Shown one piece after another: positions 25,918 through 34,250 of a DNA stretch of 36,991 nt. Positions within the stretch are counted from its first letter, which is position 1. Each line of letters starts with the position of its first letter. Origin of the DNA: Candidatus Krumholzibacteriia bacterium (GTDB lineage: Bacteria > Krumholzibacteriota > Krumholzibacteriia > LZORAL124-64-63); the NCBI GenBank assembly GCA_024762975.1, contig JANTGJ010000020.1:1-36991 (forward strand), read 5' to 3'. The translations under genes were made by a program, and so were the position numbers. The notes under the pieces were generated by a model that saw nothing but the letters and a program-made list of their open reading frames with translations, had not been told where the DNA came from and made no database searches.

Positions 25918-25948
25918 CCACTAAAATTTTTTGTTGCCACTAAAATTT
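25918..25948. repeat. Tandem direct repeat upstream of feo operon, likely operator
   Basis: The 12-base word CCACTAAAATTT occurs twice, at 25918-25929 and 25937-25948, with a centre-to-centre spacing of 19 bases (about two helix turns). It lies 44 to 74 bases before the regulator start, where a promoter would be expected. Its position makes it the best candidate operator for the DtxR-type regulator. It is a direct rather than an inverted repeat, which is unusual for the family. Confidence 0.6.
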
Positions 25949-26076
25949 AACAGAAAAAACAACAAAGACAAGGAAGTGTTCATTTCCCGGGATGGCGTGT
26001 TTCGAGTCGGCGAGATCCGGAAGCCCCGGTGAGATTCCTGCGCACTCGCTTTCCGGTTGGACGACCTATTTCATAT

Positions 26077-26093
26077 AATAACAGTGCGTTATT
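26077..26093. promoter_or_regulatory. AT-rich palindrome between GNAT and feo operon
   Basis: AATAAC and GTTATT form a perfect 6-base inverted repeat with a 5-base spacer. It lies in the 261-base gap (25875-26135) that separates the end of the Ton-like operon from the feo operon. It could be an operator, part of a distal promoter (the minus strand reads TATTAT nearby) or a weak terminator. No T-run follows it. Confidence 0.35.
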
Positions 26094-26135
26094 TGTCTGA
26101 ATACTGTATACGGCGAACTCAAAAGGGGGGCGCCT

Positions 26136-26600
26136 TCAATCCAGAAGAAGCTTCAATTTCGGACCGGTGAACTCAAAGCCCTGGCGTTCATAGAATTCCC
26201 GCGTTCGATCCCACCGCTCGGACTCCGGGGCTGTTACATCGATCCTCCGCCAACCGAGTTTGCGACCGTGGGCCGCGACGGCCTCGATCAACTGGGCTCC
26301 CACCCCCCGGGAACGCCATTCCGGCACCACGTACATCTCATTGAGAATGCCGTAACGGCCTGCGGCGTAGAGCGCAAAGGCTGTCGACAACGTCGCGACC
26401 CCGACGGTGGTCCCGTCTTCGGTACGCGCCAGGAATGCCGTGTGGCAGCCGGGGTCCGCGACCCAGACTGCCATCATCTCGGCGACCATCAGGACGCCGG
26501 ATTCATCAGCCTCTTCTCCCAACTCGGTCAGCAACGCGTTCACCAGTTCCAGAACCAGCGGGCCCGAGTCGGGGCCGACCTCGGCAATTCGATACTTCAT
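26136..26600 (-). CDS. GNAT-family N-acetyltransferase
   Basis: This 154-residue cytoplasmic enzyme transfers acetyl from acetyl-CoA to an amine. The core motif is visible: an EMYVVPEWRSRGVGAQL segment (about 88-104), with R-x-x-G-x-G/A for CoA pyrophosphate binding, then a Y-x-x-x-GF segment near the C-terminus. The length is typical. Its ATG overlaps the TPR gene stop by four bases, so it is the last gene of the Ton-like operon. The substrate cannot be read from sequence. A role in modifying a component or product of the operon is possible but unproven. Confidence 0.9.
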   Translation of the reverse strand: MKYRIAEVGPDSGPLVLELVNALLTELGEEADESGVLMVAEMMAVWVADPGCHTAFLARTEDGTTVGVATLSTAFALYAAGRYGILNEMYVVPEWRSRGVGAQLIEAVAAHGRKLGWRRIDVTAPESERWDRTREFYERQGFEFTGPKLKLLLD

Positions 26601-27778
26601 CTCATTTCCTCCAGCAAACTGCGTGCGGCGCTTGCCTGGCGCGGAAAGGTTGCGGCGCGCAGCAAATATTCTCGCGCTTCCTCGGCGTGACCCGATTCAC
26701 GGGCGCAAAAACCAGCCAGCAGCCAGCCGCGGCCCCAGGCGGGATCGATCGTCGTAGCCTTGTCGTAGGCCGCCAACGCCGCTTCCCAGTTTTCCTCCTG
26801 ATACTCCAGATCGGCCAGAAGGATCCACAATCGGCGTGATTCCGTCTGGTCCAGAGCGGCCAGCAGGGCGGCGCGGGCTTCCTCCGGTCGGTGGGCGGCG
26901 ACCCACGCACCAGCCAAACGTTCCCGATCGCGCAAGTGGGGAGTCGATTCACCGACCGCAGCGGCTTCATAGCAACGGGCAGCCTGCACCGGCACCTCGA
27001 TTACGGCATAGAGGTCGCCCAGTCGACGCCAGTCCTCGGAATCAAACGTACCGAGGTAGCTGGCCACCGTCAGGTAGGTTGCCGCCGATTCGTAGTCGGT
27101 ACGTCCGGCAGCGTAACGGCCGCCCAGACGCCAGGCCGCCGGGTCAGCTGCGTGGGTAGAGCACAATTGCTCCACGATCCGGACATCCGGCTCTTCCACT
27201 TCCACCGCAGCGGCGATCCAGGCGCGGTACCAATCCAATGGAGCGTCGGTCGCCGAAGAAAGTAATATTGTCAATGGCCGGTAAGCTTCGGTGGTAAGAT
27301 CGGCGGCCAGCCAGGAGACCCCCGAGTAGTAGAGCAGTTCCGGCCGGCGGTCGGGACTGAGCTCCCAACCCCGCTCGAACGCTTCCCCCGCGACCCGATA
27401 CTTCTGCGACCCGTATGCGATCTCACCCAGCCGCAGCCATGCGCGCGCAAAGGAAGGTTCCGCGGCGCAGGCCGCCTGCAACGCCGCCTGGGCGCCGGCC
27501 GTGTCACCCAGATCGGCCAGTACCTGGGCCCGTTCGAATTGCAACAGCGGAGCACCCGGACCTTCCAATGGTTCTCCCAGCACGCCCAGCGCCTCCGCGA
27601 GGCGACCTTCCTGGCGATGGCTGCGCGCACGGAACAACGCCTTGCGCTGGGCACCACTGAGCGATTCGCCGGATTCGATCGATGCCTGCAGTGCCGCACG
27701 GTCCAGATCCTGGGCAGCCGCCGAGCCGAGAACGGCCATCAGCAGAAACACAGTCCAGGTTGCCGTAAAGCGCGCCAT
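26597..27778 (-). CDS. Exported TPR protein of the Ton-like operon
   Basis: The protein has 393 residues with a signal peptide (1-22, ending SAAA). The rest is helical and shows degenerate tetratricopeptide repeats through most of the length. The clearest is near the C-terminus, with the A-x-x-x-Y-x-K-A pattern followed by P-x-x-x-x-G/W-x-x-L-G motifs. It is probably periplasmic and binds partner proteins. TPR proteins of this type commonly close DUF3450-ExbB-ExbB-ExbD-TonB operons in marine Gammaproteobacteria. It starts seven bases after the tonB stop with GAGG upstream, and overlaps the GNAT gene. Confidence 0.88.
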   Translation of the reverse strand: MARFTATWTVFLLMAVLGSAAAQDLDRAALQASIESGESLSGAQRKALFRARSHRQEGRLAEALGVLGEPLEGPGAPLLQFERAQVLADLGDTAGAQAALQAACAAEPSFARAWLRLGEIAYGSQKYRVAGEAFERGWELSPDRRPELLYYSGVSWLAADLTTEAYRPLTILLSSATDAPLDWYRAWIAAAVEVEEPDVRIVEQLCSTHAADPAAWRLGGRYAAGRTDYESAATYLTVASYLGTFDSEDWRRLGDLYAVIEVPVQAARCYEAAAVGESTPHLRDRERLAGAWVAAHRPEEARAALLAALDQTESRRLWILLADLEYQEENWEAALAAYDKATTIDPAWGRGWLLAGFCARESGHAEEAREYLLRAATFPRQASAARSLLEEMR

Positions 27779-27785
27779 CGATTCC

Positions 27786-28430
27786 TCAGTTCTCGAGCGT
27801 GAATTTCATGGTCGTCTGCAGCCAAGCCGATACGGGCTTGCCGTCGATCCTGCCGGGCCGGTAACGCCAGCGGGGCACGACTTCGAGCAGGGCATCTTCG
27901 AAAATTCCGACGGGCCGCGAGTCGACGACCGATGCGCGGCTGACCCGGCCGCTGGCCTCGACCAGGAAACGGACCGTCACAACGCCCTCCAGGTTGCGGG
28001 CGCGGGCCGCCGGCGGATAAAACGGATCCACCTTGCTCATCAACTGCGGCGGTTGATCCAGGTCCATGGCATTGAAGACGAAGTCGTTCGCCTGCGGTCC
28101 ACCGTCGAATACCGCCGGATCCAGTGCGACCACCAGGCCGCCGATCTCGGGTTTGCCGATCACCGGCTGCAGGAACTCCGGTTCGAACTCGGGTTTCGGC
28201 TTCGGTTTCGGCGGCGGGGGCGGTTTGCGATGCTGCTCCTCGGTCATCGCAGGTGGATTCACCGTGATCAGTGAGACGGGGACCGGCGACGACAGATCCT
28301 GCGGCAACGCCCGCTCACGCGAAAGGGTCGAGGCGAATCCGAACAACAGAAGATTCAAGGCGATGGCCACCACGGCCGCTACCAGAATGCGGCGCCACAA
28401 CGGTTCGCGATGCCGGAGCACGACACTCAC
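27786..28430 (-). CDS. tonB: TonB energy transducer
   Basis: The start is a GTG at 28430 overlapping the exbD stop (GTGA), giving 214 residues; the long frame upstream lies antiparallel in phase over exbD and is not coding. It has a short cytoplasmic start, one transmembrane helix (about 14-36), a Pro-Lys rich stretch (PPPPPKPKPKPE, about 69-80) and a C-terminal TonB domain (about 130-214) with the YPPAARARNLEGVV start and a W-x-x-x-P turn. It spans the periplasm and delivers proton-motive energy to outer-membrane receptors. No TonB-dependent receptor is in the window. Confidence 0.93.
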   Translation of the reverse strand: MSVVLRHREPLWRRILVAAVVAIALNLLLFGFASTLSRERALPQDLSSPVPVSLITVNPPAMTEEQHRKPPPPPKPKPKPEFEPEFLQPVIGKPEIGGLVVALDPAVFDGGPQANDFVFNAMDLDQPPQLMSKVDPFYPPAARARNLEGVVTVRFLVEASGRVSRASVVDSRPVGIFEDALLEVVPRWRYRPGRIDGKPVSAWLQTTMKFTLEN

Positions 28431-28846
28431 CGCGCATTCCCACGTTTCGCGGCCAGACTCACATTCGAGGCGCCGGCCAGTCGGCATTGGTCCATCGTCT
28501 GGACCACGGCGCCCGTCTCGCTCTTCGCGTCGGCAACGACCACGACGCCGCTCTCGGGATCCTCGGCCAGGGCGCGTTCCACCAGCGCTCGCACCGAACG
28601 TACGTCGACCCGCTTGCCGTCGAACCAGACTTCGCCTTCGGCCGTCACTCCGATCATGATGTTGCCGCGTTCCTTCACCTCGGCCGTCGCGGCGGTCGAG
28701 CGTGCGACATCGATACCGGTTTCCTTGACGAAACTCGTGGTCACGACAAAGAAGATCAGCAGCAGGAATACCATATCCACCAGCGGACCCATGTTGATAT
28801 CCACGCGGTTCTCTCCGCCGCGCAGGGATTTGCGCACGTTGATCAT
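28427..28846 (-). CDS. exbD: ExbD-type proton channel subunit
   Basis: This 139-residue protein has a short cytoplasmic tail, one membrane helix (about 22-42) carrying the essential D24 in a PLVDMVFLLLIFF context, and a periplasmic domain. This matches E. coli ExbD/TolR in length and layout. It works with the two ExbB-type proteins as a proton-driven motor for TonB. The gene overlaps the upstream ExbB and downstream tonB by four bases each. The acidic, Arg/Glu-rich periplasmic part is typical. Confidence 0.95.
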   Translation of the reverse strand: MINVRKSLRGGENRVDINMGPLVDMVFLLLIFFVVTTSFVKETGIDVARSTAATAEVKERGNIMIGVTAEGEVWFDGKRVDVRSVRALVERALAEDPESGVVVVADAKSETGAVVQTMDQCRLAGASNVSLAAKRGNAR

Positions 28847-29394
28847 CGGGTCTCCTTCGGGTGCTTGAGTCGACGCGCCTGCGCCGCAGCAGCCTCATCC
28901 AACCGGGTTTTCAGTTCCTGCGCGCGGCGCCCCAGACGATTGCTCGCCAGCAGGCCGGGGATGGCGACCAGCAGGCCGGTCTGCGTCGTTACCAGGGCCA
29001 CGGAGATTCCACCGGCCAGTCCGCGGGCATCGCCGGTACCGTGCAGCGAGATCACGTCGAAAGTCTGGATCATTCCCAGTACCGTGCCCAACAAGCCCAG
29101 CAGCGGCGCAACGGTAGCCAGAACCCCGATCGCCGCCAACCGGTCGTCCAATCCACGCGACAGGCGGAGTGCACAGTGATTGAGAATCTCGCGATCCAGT
29201 TCGGGGTCGCCACAGCGCTCGATCTCGAAATGTGCCAACAACTCGCCCTGCAATCCGGGGCCTGCGCCCAGTCGCCGGAACTCGCGCCACCGCTCGACGA
29301 TCATGGACCACAACACAACCGACACTGCGACCAGAGGCAGCATGATCCAGCCACCCTGGCGCAGGTATTCGGCAATGCCCGCCAACAGGTCCAT
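28843..29394 (-). CDS. exbB: Short ExbB-type proton channel subunit (ExbB2)
   Basis: This 183-residue MotA/TolQ/ExbB-family protein has three membrane segments (about 15-35, 98-118 and 137-157) and the conserved core: LL-x-LLGTV-x-GMI in the second, and GIS-x-ALV-TQ-GLL-AIP in the third. The last is the classic ExbB signature. It starts directly after the stop of the larger ExbB (TAGATG). The length fits the compact ExbB2 class. It would form the pentamer around ExbD, alone or with the long ExbB. Confidence 0.94.
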   Translation of the reverse strand: MDLLAGIAEYLRQGGWIMLPLVAVSVVLWSMIVERWREFRRLGAGPGLQGELLAHFEIERCGDPELDREILNHCALRLSRGLDDRLAAIGVLATVAPLLGLLGTVLGMIQTFDVISLHGTGDARGLAGGISVALVTTQTGLLVAIPGLLASNRLGRRAQELKTRLDEAAAAQARRLKHPKETR

Positions 29395-30819
29395 CTAGCG
29401 GGCCAGTTTCTGTTTCTGCACGATGTTCGTCAGCTGCACGGCCTTCTCTTCCATGTCACCGATCAAATGATCGGTACGTCGCGACAGCCAGGTATGCAGC
29501 AGCAGGATCGGGATCGCGACCGCCAGCCCCAATTCGGTGGTCACCAACGCCTCGCTGATGCCGCCGGACATCAGCTTCGGATCCGAGGTGCCATACAGGG
29601 TGATGACGCGGAAGGTATCGATCATACCCGTCACCGTACCCAACAAGCCCAGCAACGGCGCAACCGCTCCCAGAACCGCCAGTACCGCGATTCCCCGTTG
29701 GATGCCCGGCAATTCCCGCAGGATCGCCTCGGTCAAAGTGCTCTCCAGCGTCTCCCGGTCTTCGTCGCGCGCGCCCAGGCCGGCCCGAATCACCTGCAGG
29801 ACCGGCCATTTCCTGTCCGCATGATCGGCAACGATCCGAGCGCAACCATCCCAGTCGCCGGTCGCGGCGCATTCATGGACCTGCCCCATCAGACGGTCGG
29901 TGTTTCCGTGCAGTTTGCGCAGGAAAATGATCTTGTAGACGACGATGCCCAACGCGACCAGGGCGATCAGCACGATGGGCCAGACGATCGGACCGCCGGA
30001 GCGAACCTGCTCGATGAATCCCGTACCGGAACCGAGTTGGCGCAGGGCGGAGCCGCCGCTCAGATCGATCGGTGCGACCTCCGTTTCGCCGGACAAGTAT
30101 TTCCGCAGCGCTCCGCGCAGGGAGCGGGGCGGCTCGTCGGCCAACGCAAAAAGTTGCGATCCACCGGGCGCCCAGGTCAGGAATCCCAGCTCGGAGTCGG
30201 TCCGGTAGACCGTCGAGAACTTCCCGAACTGATAGATTTCACCGGTCGTCTCGACCCCATCGCGCCCGACGAAGGAACCGGTCCGGCGCGCGACCTGCCC
30301 GCCGCGGTCGATCTCGTCGAAAAAGACCTTTGCCATGCCCGCGATGTCGTCGATGTCGGGGAAGTAGCCCGTCTCCAGCAACGGCGCAATCGTCTCCAGG
30401 CGCCATGCCGCACCGGCACTCAGCGGCGATGCCTGCAGCATCGATTCCAGATCGCGGGCGGCCACGCGCACATTGCCCGAGATTTCGCGGAATCCGAGCT
30501 CCACACCGGACCACTCCTCGGCCAACCGGTCGAGTTCGGCGCGACCGTCGGCCTGGCGTTGCCGCAGGTCCGCGACCTGGGTTTCGAGAGCTGCCTGCTC
30601 GGCCTCCAGACGTTCCACCTCGGCCAGCAGCGATGCGCGGTCATTCAGGATTCGTGCTGCGGCTTCCCGCGCCTCGACTTCGGCCGCGGATCGATCCGCG
30701 ACGGCTTTCTGTTGCGCCGAACGGATGTCCTGTGCGACAGAGGGAACCGGCCCGGCCAACAGCCCCAACGCAGCCAGCACCAAACCGGCGGCAAACCCGT
30801 GGGCGACTCGGATCCTCAT
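29395..30819 (-). CDS. Long ExbB with periplasmic coiled-coil extension (TtpC-like)
   Basis: The start at 30819 overlaps the DUF3450 stop by four bases, giving 474 residues. A signal peptide ends near residue 29. Residues 30-115 are predicted coiled coil (E/A/R-rich heptads), followed by a mixed domain to about 273. The C-terminal 200 residues are a complete MotA/TolQ/ExbB channel: helices at about 278-299, 373-395 and 424-444, with LLGLLGTVTGMI and GISEALVTTELGLAVAIP signatures. TtpC proteins of Vibrio TonB2 systems have the same layout and are needed for receptor-specific energy transfer. The periplasmic part probably contacts DUF3450 or the TPR protein. Confidence 0.93.
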   Translation of the reverse strand: MRIRVAHGFAAGLVLAALGLLAGPVPSVAQDIRSAQQKAVADRSAAEVEAREAAARILNDRASLLAEVERLEAEQAALETQVADLRQRQADGRAELDRLAEEWSGVELGFREISGNVRVAARDLESMLQASPLSAGAAWRLETIAPLLETGYFPDIDDIAGMAKVFFDEIDRGGQVARRTGSFVGRDGVETTGEIYQFGKFSTVYRTDSELGFLTWAPGGSQLFALADEPPRSLRGALRKYLSGETEVAPIDLSGGSALRQLGSGTGFIEQVRSGGPIVWPIVLIALVALGIVVYKIIFLRKLHGNTDRLMGQVHECAATGDWDGCARIVADHADRKWPVLQVIRAGLGARDEDRETLESTLTEAILRELPGIQRGIAVLAVLGAVAPLLGLLGTVTGMIDTFRVITLYGTSDPKLMSGGISEALVTTELGLAVAIPILLLHTWLSRRTDHLIGDMEEKAVQLTNIVQKQKLAR

Positions 30820-31628
30820 GGTGCGATCCTCCCCAGCGGCAGGCCGATCACGTCCGGTGTGCGGCGCCGCGTGGCCATTTCCATGGCGCGAGCAATCGCC
30901 GGCACGTCGCGGCCGTCCGACTCGACCCATTCCCCGGCGGCGGCATCCCAACGACCGGATCGTTCCCCGTCCGGTGTGCGCCAGAACAGCGCAAGGCGAC
31001 CGACGCGCAGGATATCGGCGTGGATCCGCTGGCCCGCCACCGTGATGGGCTCATTTGAAACCTCGATCGTGGCGGCGTAGCCGGCCTCCACCTGCAACGC
31101 CTCCAGCAACCGGCGCAGCTTCTCGGCCGACGGGACGTCCGGTTTCAGCAGTTCGCTCCGCAAGGATTCGAGGCGCAATTCGCGCTCGGCCGGCAGAAAA
31201 GGCAGCCCGGCATCTACGGAATCCTCGAGTCGTCCCATCAGGACCATCATCGTATCCTGGATACTGGCCTCCAGGCGCTGTGATTCACCCAGGCGACGGG
31301 CCATCTCGGCGATTCTTGCTTCGAGGGCATCGAGCCGTTGCTGTTCGTCGGCTCGCCGGCCGGTCAGCCATTTTACCTGCGCCTCGGCGGCACGGTAGCG
31401 GCGGGTCAATTCCACCTGTTCAGCCGCCCAGCCGTCCAACTGTTGCTGAGTGTCCTGGCGCGTTGACACGGCACCCCGAACCGTCTCCTCCAGTTGACGG
31501 GACGGTTCGGGGTCATCCTGGGCATGGGCAAAGCCCGCACCCACCAGACACAGGGCCACCAGGAAAAACAGGAGTGTCCGGTACCTCCCGGTCACTCCCG
31601 CAGCAAATCGGCGATGACAGTACTCCAT
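30816..31628 (-). CDS. DUF3450 family exported coiled-coil protein
   Basis: The protein has 270 residues, with a signal peptide (1-36, ending AHA), a long coiled coil (about 45-125, rich in Q/E/R/L heptads) and a C-terminal alpha+beta region with a FWRTPDG and W-E turn. This matches DUF3450, found beside TtpC-like ExbB operons. Its role is thought to be structural in the periplasm but is not established. It starts with AGGA six bases upstream, 39 bases after the preceding gene, and overlaps the long exbB gene by four bases. Confidence 0.88.
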   Translation of the reverse strand: MEYCHRRFAAGVTGRYRTLLFFLVALCLVGAGFAHAQDDPEPSRQLEETVRGAVSTRQDTQQQLDGWAAEQVELTRRYRAAEAQVKWLTGRRADEQQRLDALEARIAEMARRLGESQRLEASIQDTMMVLMGRLEDSVDAGLPFLPAERELRLESLRSELLKPDVPSAEKLRRLLEALQVEAGYAATIEVSNEPITVAGQRIHADILRVGRLALFWRTPDGERSGRWDAAAGEWVESDGRDVPAIARAMEMATRRRTPDVIGLPLGRIAP

Positions 31629-31667
31629 CCTCGATCCTGTTCGTTATGGATTCTCGATCTGCCAGTG

Positions 31668-32309
31668 CTACATGTGGGGTCGGAACGATTCAAAAAAGTG
31701 AACGAAATCCGGGTCGGTCGCCAATGCGCCGTGCGCGCGCCAGGCCGTCAGCATGTAGACGTCCCCTTCGACCAGCAAGCCACGCACCCAAACCTGTCCT
31801 GTCTTGTCAGGATCAGTCGCCAGCACATCGACACCTTCCAGCGTCGGCCCGTCTTTCAATTCGCGGTGATAGGGCTTCTGATGAAGAACCTGGACCCCAT
31901 ACTGCTTCAAGACGGCCTGGGTGCGCTGAAGTACGAAACCCGAATCCGCCGGCGGCCCGTCCTCGAGATCGCGGTCGACATAGGCGGCGACGGAACATCC
32001 CTCGTTGGAGCGCCCCTTTCGGTCGCAGTAGGTGTAGACCGTCATCGAAACCAGATCGTAATCCTCCGGGAGCGACTCCTGGTCCATCGTCCGTTCGCGG
32101 TAGGTTGCGCATCCGGGCGGGAACCGGACCGAGAAGTCGCCCGCGGCCGATTCATAGAGAACCGGGCCCGTAACCTCGATCAGCTCATTGTTCGAATCAA
32201 CGCCGTCCAGATCGTCTTTCGGCGCTTCGGCCTCGGTATCCTGCGCCCCGGCCCACACCGCCGTCAGCGTCAACACGATACCGATCAGGATCAGGATCCG
32301 TTTCGTCAT
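31668..32309 (-). CDS. Secreted protein of unknown function
   Basis: The protein has 213 residues with a clear signal peptide (1-22, ending AGA). The mature part starts acidic, then is predicted alpha+beta, with three cysteines (GCATY, YTYCD and EGCSV contexts) and a C-terminal LTAWR...FVHFFESF segment. That ending resembles small lipid- or ligand-binding periplasmic families that finish in a FxxSF strand, but I cannot name the family. It sits 29 bases after pepF and 39 bases before DUF3450, so it is probably co-transcribed with the Ton-like genes. Confidence 0.72.
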   Translation of the reverse strand: MTKRILILIGIVLTLTAVWAGAQDTEAEAPKDDLDGVDSNNELIEVTGPVLYESAAGDFSVRFPPGCATYRERTMDQESLPEDYDLVSMTVYTYCDRKGRSNEGCSVAAYVDRDLEDGPPADSGFVLQRTQAVLKQYGVQVLHQKPYHRELKDGPTLEGVDVLATDPDKTGQVWVRGLLVEGDVYMLTAWRAHGALATDPDFVHFFESFRPHM

Positions 32310-32338
32310 GAATCTACATACCTTCCGGGCAAGAGGGA

Positions 32339-34177
32339 TCAGTCCAACAGCTCTTCGACCTGATCGACCAGGGCGCCGAAGAGATCAATCACATCGCTCA
32401 TCGGTTGCGTCGAAGCCAGGTCCACACCACCCAGTCGTACCGTTTCCACGGGATACTTGCTGCACCCGGAACGCAGGATGTCCAGGTATTGTTCCCGTTC
32501 GGACTCTCCGCCGGCCAGGACCTTGCGCGACAATGCCACCGCGCCGGAGTAGGCCGTAGCATACTGGTAGACGTAGAAGTTGTAGAAGAAGTGGGGAATC
32601 CGTGACCAGGTCAACGGACTGCGTTCGGTATCGAACCGGACCGCGGGGCCCCAGTACTTGTTCAGCAACCCCTGGTAGAGCTCGCCGGCCGAGTCGGCCG
32701 TCAGCGTCTGGCCCTGCTCGCCCAGGCGGTGGATCTGCAGTTCGAATTCGGCGAACATCGTCTGCCGGAAAACCGTGTTGTTGATCTGCGAAAGGTGGTA
32801 GTCCAACAGGAAGAGTTTCCGATCACGATCTTCGGTCTTCTTCAACAGGTAGTCCATCAGAAGCAGTTCATTGAATGTCGAGGCGACCTCGGCGGTGAAG
32901 ATCGGGTAATCGCCGTACACGTAGGGCTGATGCCCTGCGGCCAGGAACGAATGCATCGAGTGGCCCAACTCGTGTGCCAGGGTGAAGGTGTCACCCAGCT
33001 GATCGGCCCAGTTCAGCAGGATGTAGGGCGGCGTATCGTAGACGCCGTTCGAGTAGCCACCGCTACGCTTGCCTGCGTTCTCGTGTACATCGATCCAGCC
33101 GTCGTCGATGCCCTGTTTCACGGTCGCGACATAGTCCGGCCCCAGCGGCGCGAACGCGTCCTGCAGCATCGCGCAGGCTTCGTCGTATTCGAAGCGGAAC
33201 TCGCCCTTGGTGAACAGCGGCACGGACAGATCGTACTCTCGGAGCGGATCCAGCTTCAGGACTCGTTTTTTCAGATCCGTGTAGCGATGGATCGTGTCGA
33301 TCCCACGGGTCACCGATTCGACCAGTGAATGGAACACCGCGGGCGGTACGGCATCCGGATGCAATGCCGATTCGAGTGTACCTTCGTGCTTCCGGGCCTG
33401 GGCGTAGAAGACGTGGTTCTTCACGTTGGCATCCAGATTGGCCGCCAGCGTGTTCTTTACCGCTCCGTAGGAATCGAGGAAGGACTCGTAAGCGGCCTGC
33501 CGCACCCGTCGGTCCGGCGACTTGATGAACTTGTAGTAGCGAGCTTTCGTCAGTTCGATTTTCTCGCCCGTCTCGTCTTCCATTTCGCCGAACCGCAGGT
33601 CGGCGTTGTCCAGTGCGTTGAACACCGCACCGGCGCCCCGGGACATCAGGCCCGCCGAGGCCAACAGCGCCTCCTGTTCCGCCGGCAAGGTGTGTTCGCG
33701 GGCGCGCTGGATATCTTCGATGAAGTGTTCGAAGAGAGCGAGCCCCGGCTCCTCGGCCAGAAGTTCTTTCAGCCGTGCCGGTTCGATTTCCAGCAGCTCG
33801 GACTCGAACCAACTGGTAGCCTCGGCGTAGCCCACACCCAGACTGGAGATGCGACCCTTGCGGCCGGTATTTTCACCGATACGAGTGTCCTCATCGCTCT
33901 TCATGCCGGCGAAAACCAGGGCCTTTTCCAGCTTGCGGCGAACGGCATGGATGGATTCGATGGCGCCCAGCAATGCGCTGCCCGAACCGGACAAGGTACC
34001 GCGCAATTCCGCGATCGACGGTAGCTCGGCTTCGATCTCGGCAAAACAGGTTTCCCACGAGTCCCAGTCCGGAAAAATTTTCTCCAGCTTCCACTTGTAG
34101 CGATCTTCGATCTCGTGACGTTCGGGCAACGCGGAGCCCGCGCCGTCGGCATCGGAGAAGAACAGGGCGTCGTTCAT
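32339..34177 (-). CDS. pepF: Oligoendopeptidase F (M3 metallopeptidase)
   Basis: This 612-residue zinc peptidase cleaves oligopeptides of roughly 7-20 residues. The M3 signature HELGH is present with H402, E403 and H406, and E430 in a TAEVASTFNE context as third zinc ligand. The N-terminal helical domain and the C-terminal FxYQYATAYSGA segment fit PepF. There is no signal peptide, so it is cytoplasmic. An AGAGGGA ribosome site lies before the ATG. It leads the run of close genes to GNAT; whether it shares their transcript depends on a promoter in the 73-base gap upstream (34178-34250), where I see no clear element. Confidence 0.96.
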   Translation of the reverse strand: MNDALFFSDADGAGSALPERHEIEDRYKWKLEKIFPDWDSWETCFAEIEAELPSIAELRGTLSGSGSALLGAIESIHAVRRKLEKALVFAGMKSDEDTRIGENTGRKGRISSLGVGYAEATSWFESELLEIEPARLKELLAEEPGLALFEHFIEDIQRAREHTLPAEQEALLASAGLMSRGAGAVFNALDNADLRFGEMEDETGEKIELTKARYYKFIKSPDRRVRQAAYESFLDSYGAVKNTLAANLDANVKNHVFYAQARKHEGTLESALHPDAVPPAVFHSLVESVTRGIDTIHRYTDLKKRVLKLDPLREYDLSVPLFTKGEFRFEYDEACAMLQDAFAPLGPDYVATVKQGIDDGWIDVHENAGKRSGGYSNGVYDTPPYILLNWADQLGDTFTLAHELGHSMHSFLAAGHQPYVYGDYPIFTAEVASTFNELLLMDYLLKKTEDRDRKLFLLDYHLSQINNTVFRQTMFAEFELQIHRLGEQGQTLTADSAGELYQGLLNKYWGPAVRFDTERSPLTWSRIPHFFYNFYVYQYATAYSGAVALSRKVLAGGESEREQYLDILRSGCSKYPVETVRLGGVDLASTQPMSDVIDLFGALVDQVEELLD

Positions 34178-34250
34178 ACAGTCATCCCTCTTGGAGCCCG
34201 GTGTCCCGCGGGCCGGTTGGTGTTCCTTGCCGGGCGGTCGAAGCCGCCGA

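Noticed and set aside
28431-28898. N-terminal extension of the tonB frame over exbD
   Set aside because: It overlaps exbD in another frame, is Arg-rich and lacks features. The GTG at 28430 fits the overlap pattern of the operon and the length of TonB.
28861-31080. A 739-codon open frame on the plus strand
   Set aside because: Antisense to the two exbB genes and DUF3450; Gln/Arg/His-rich composition and no start signal.
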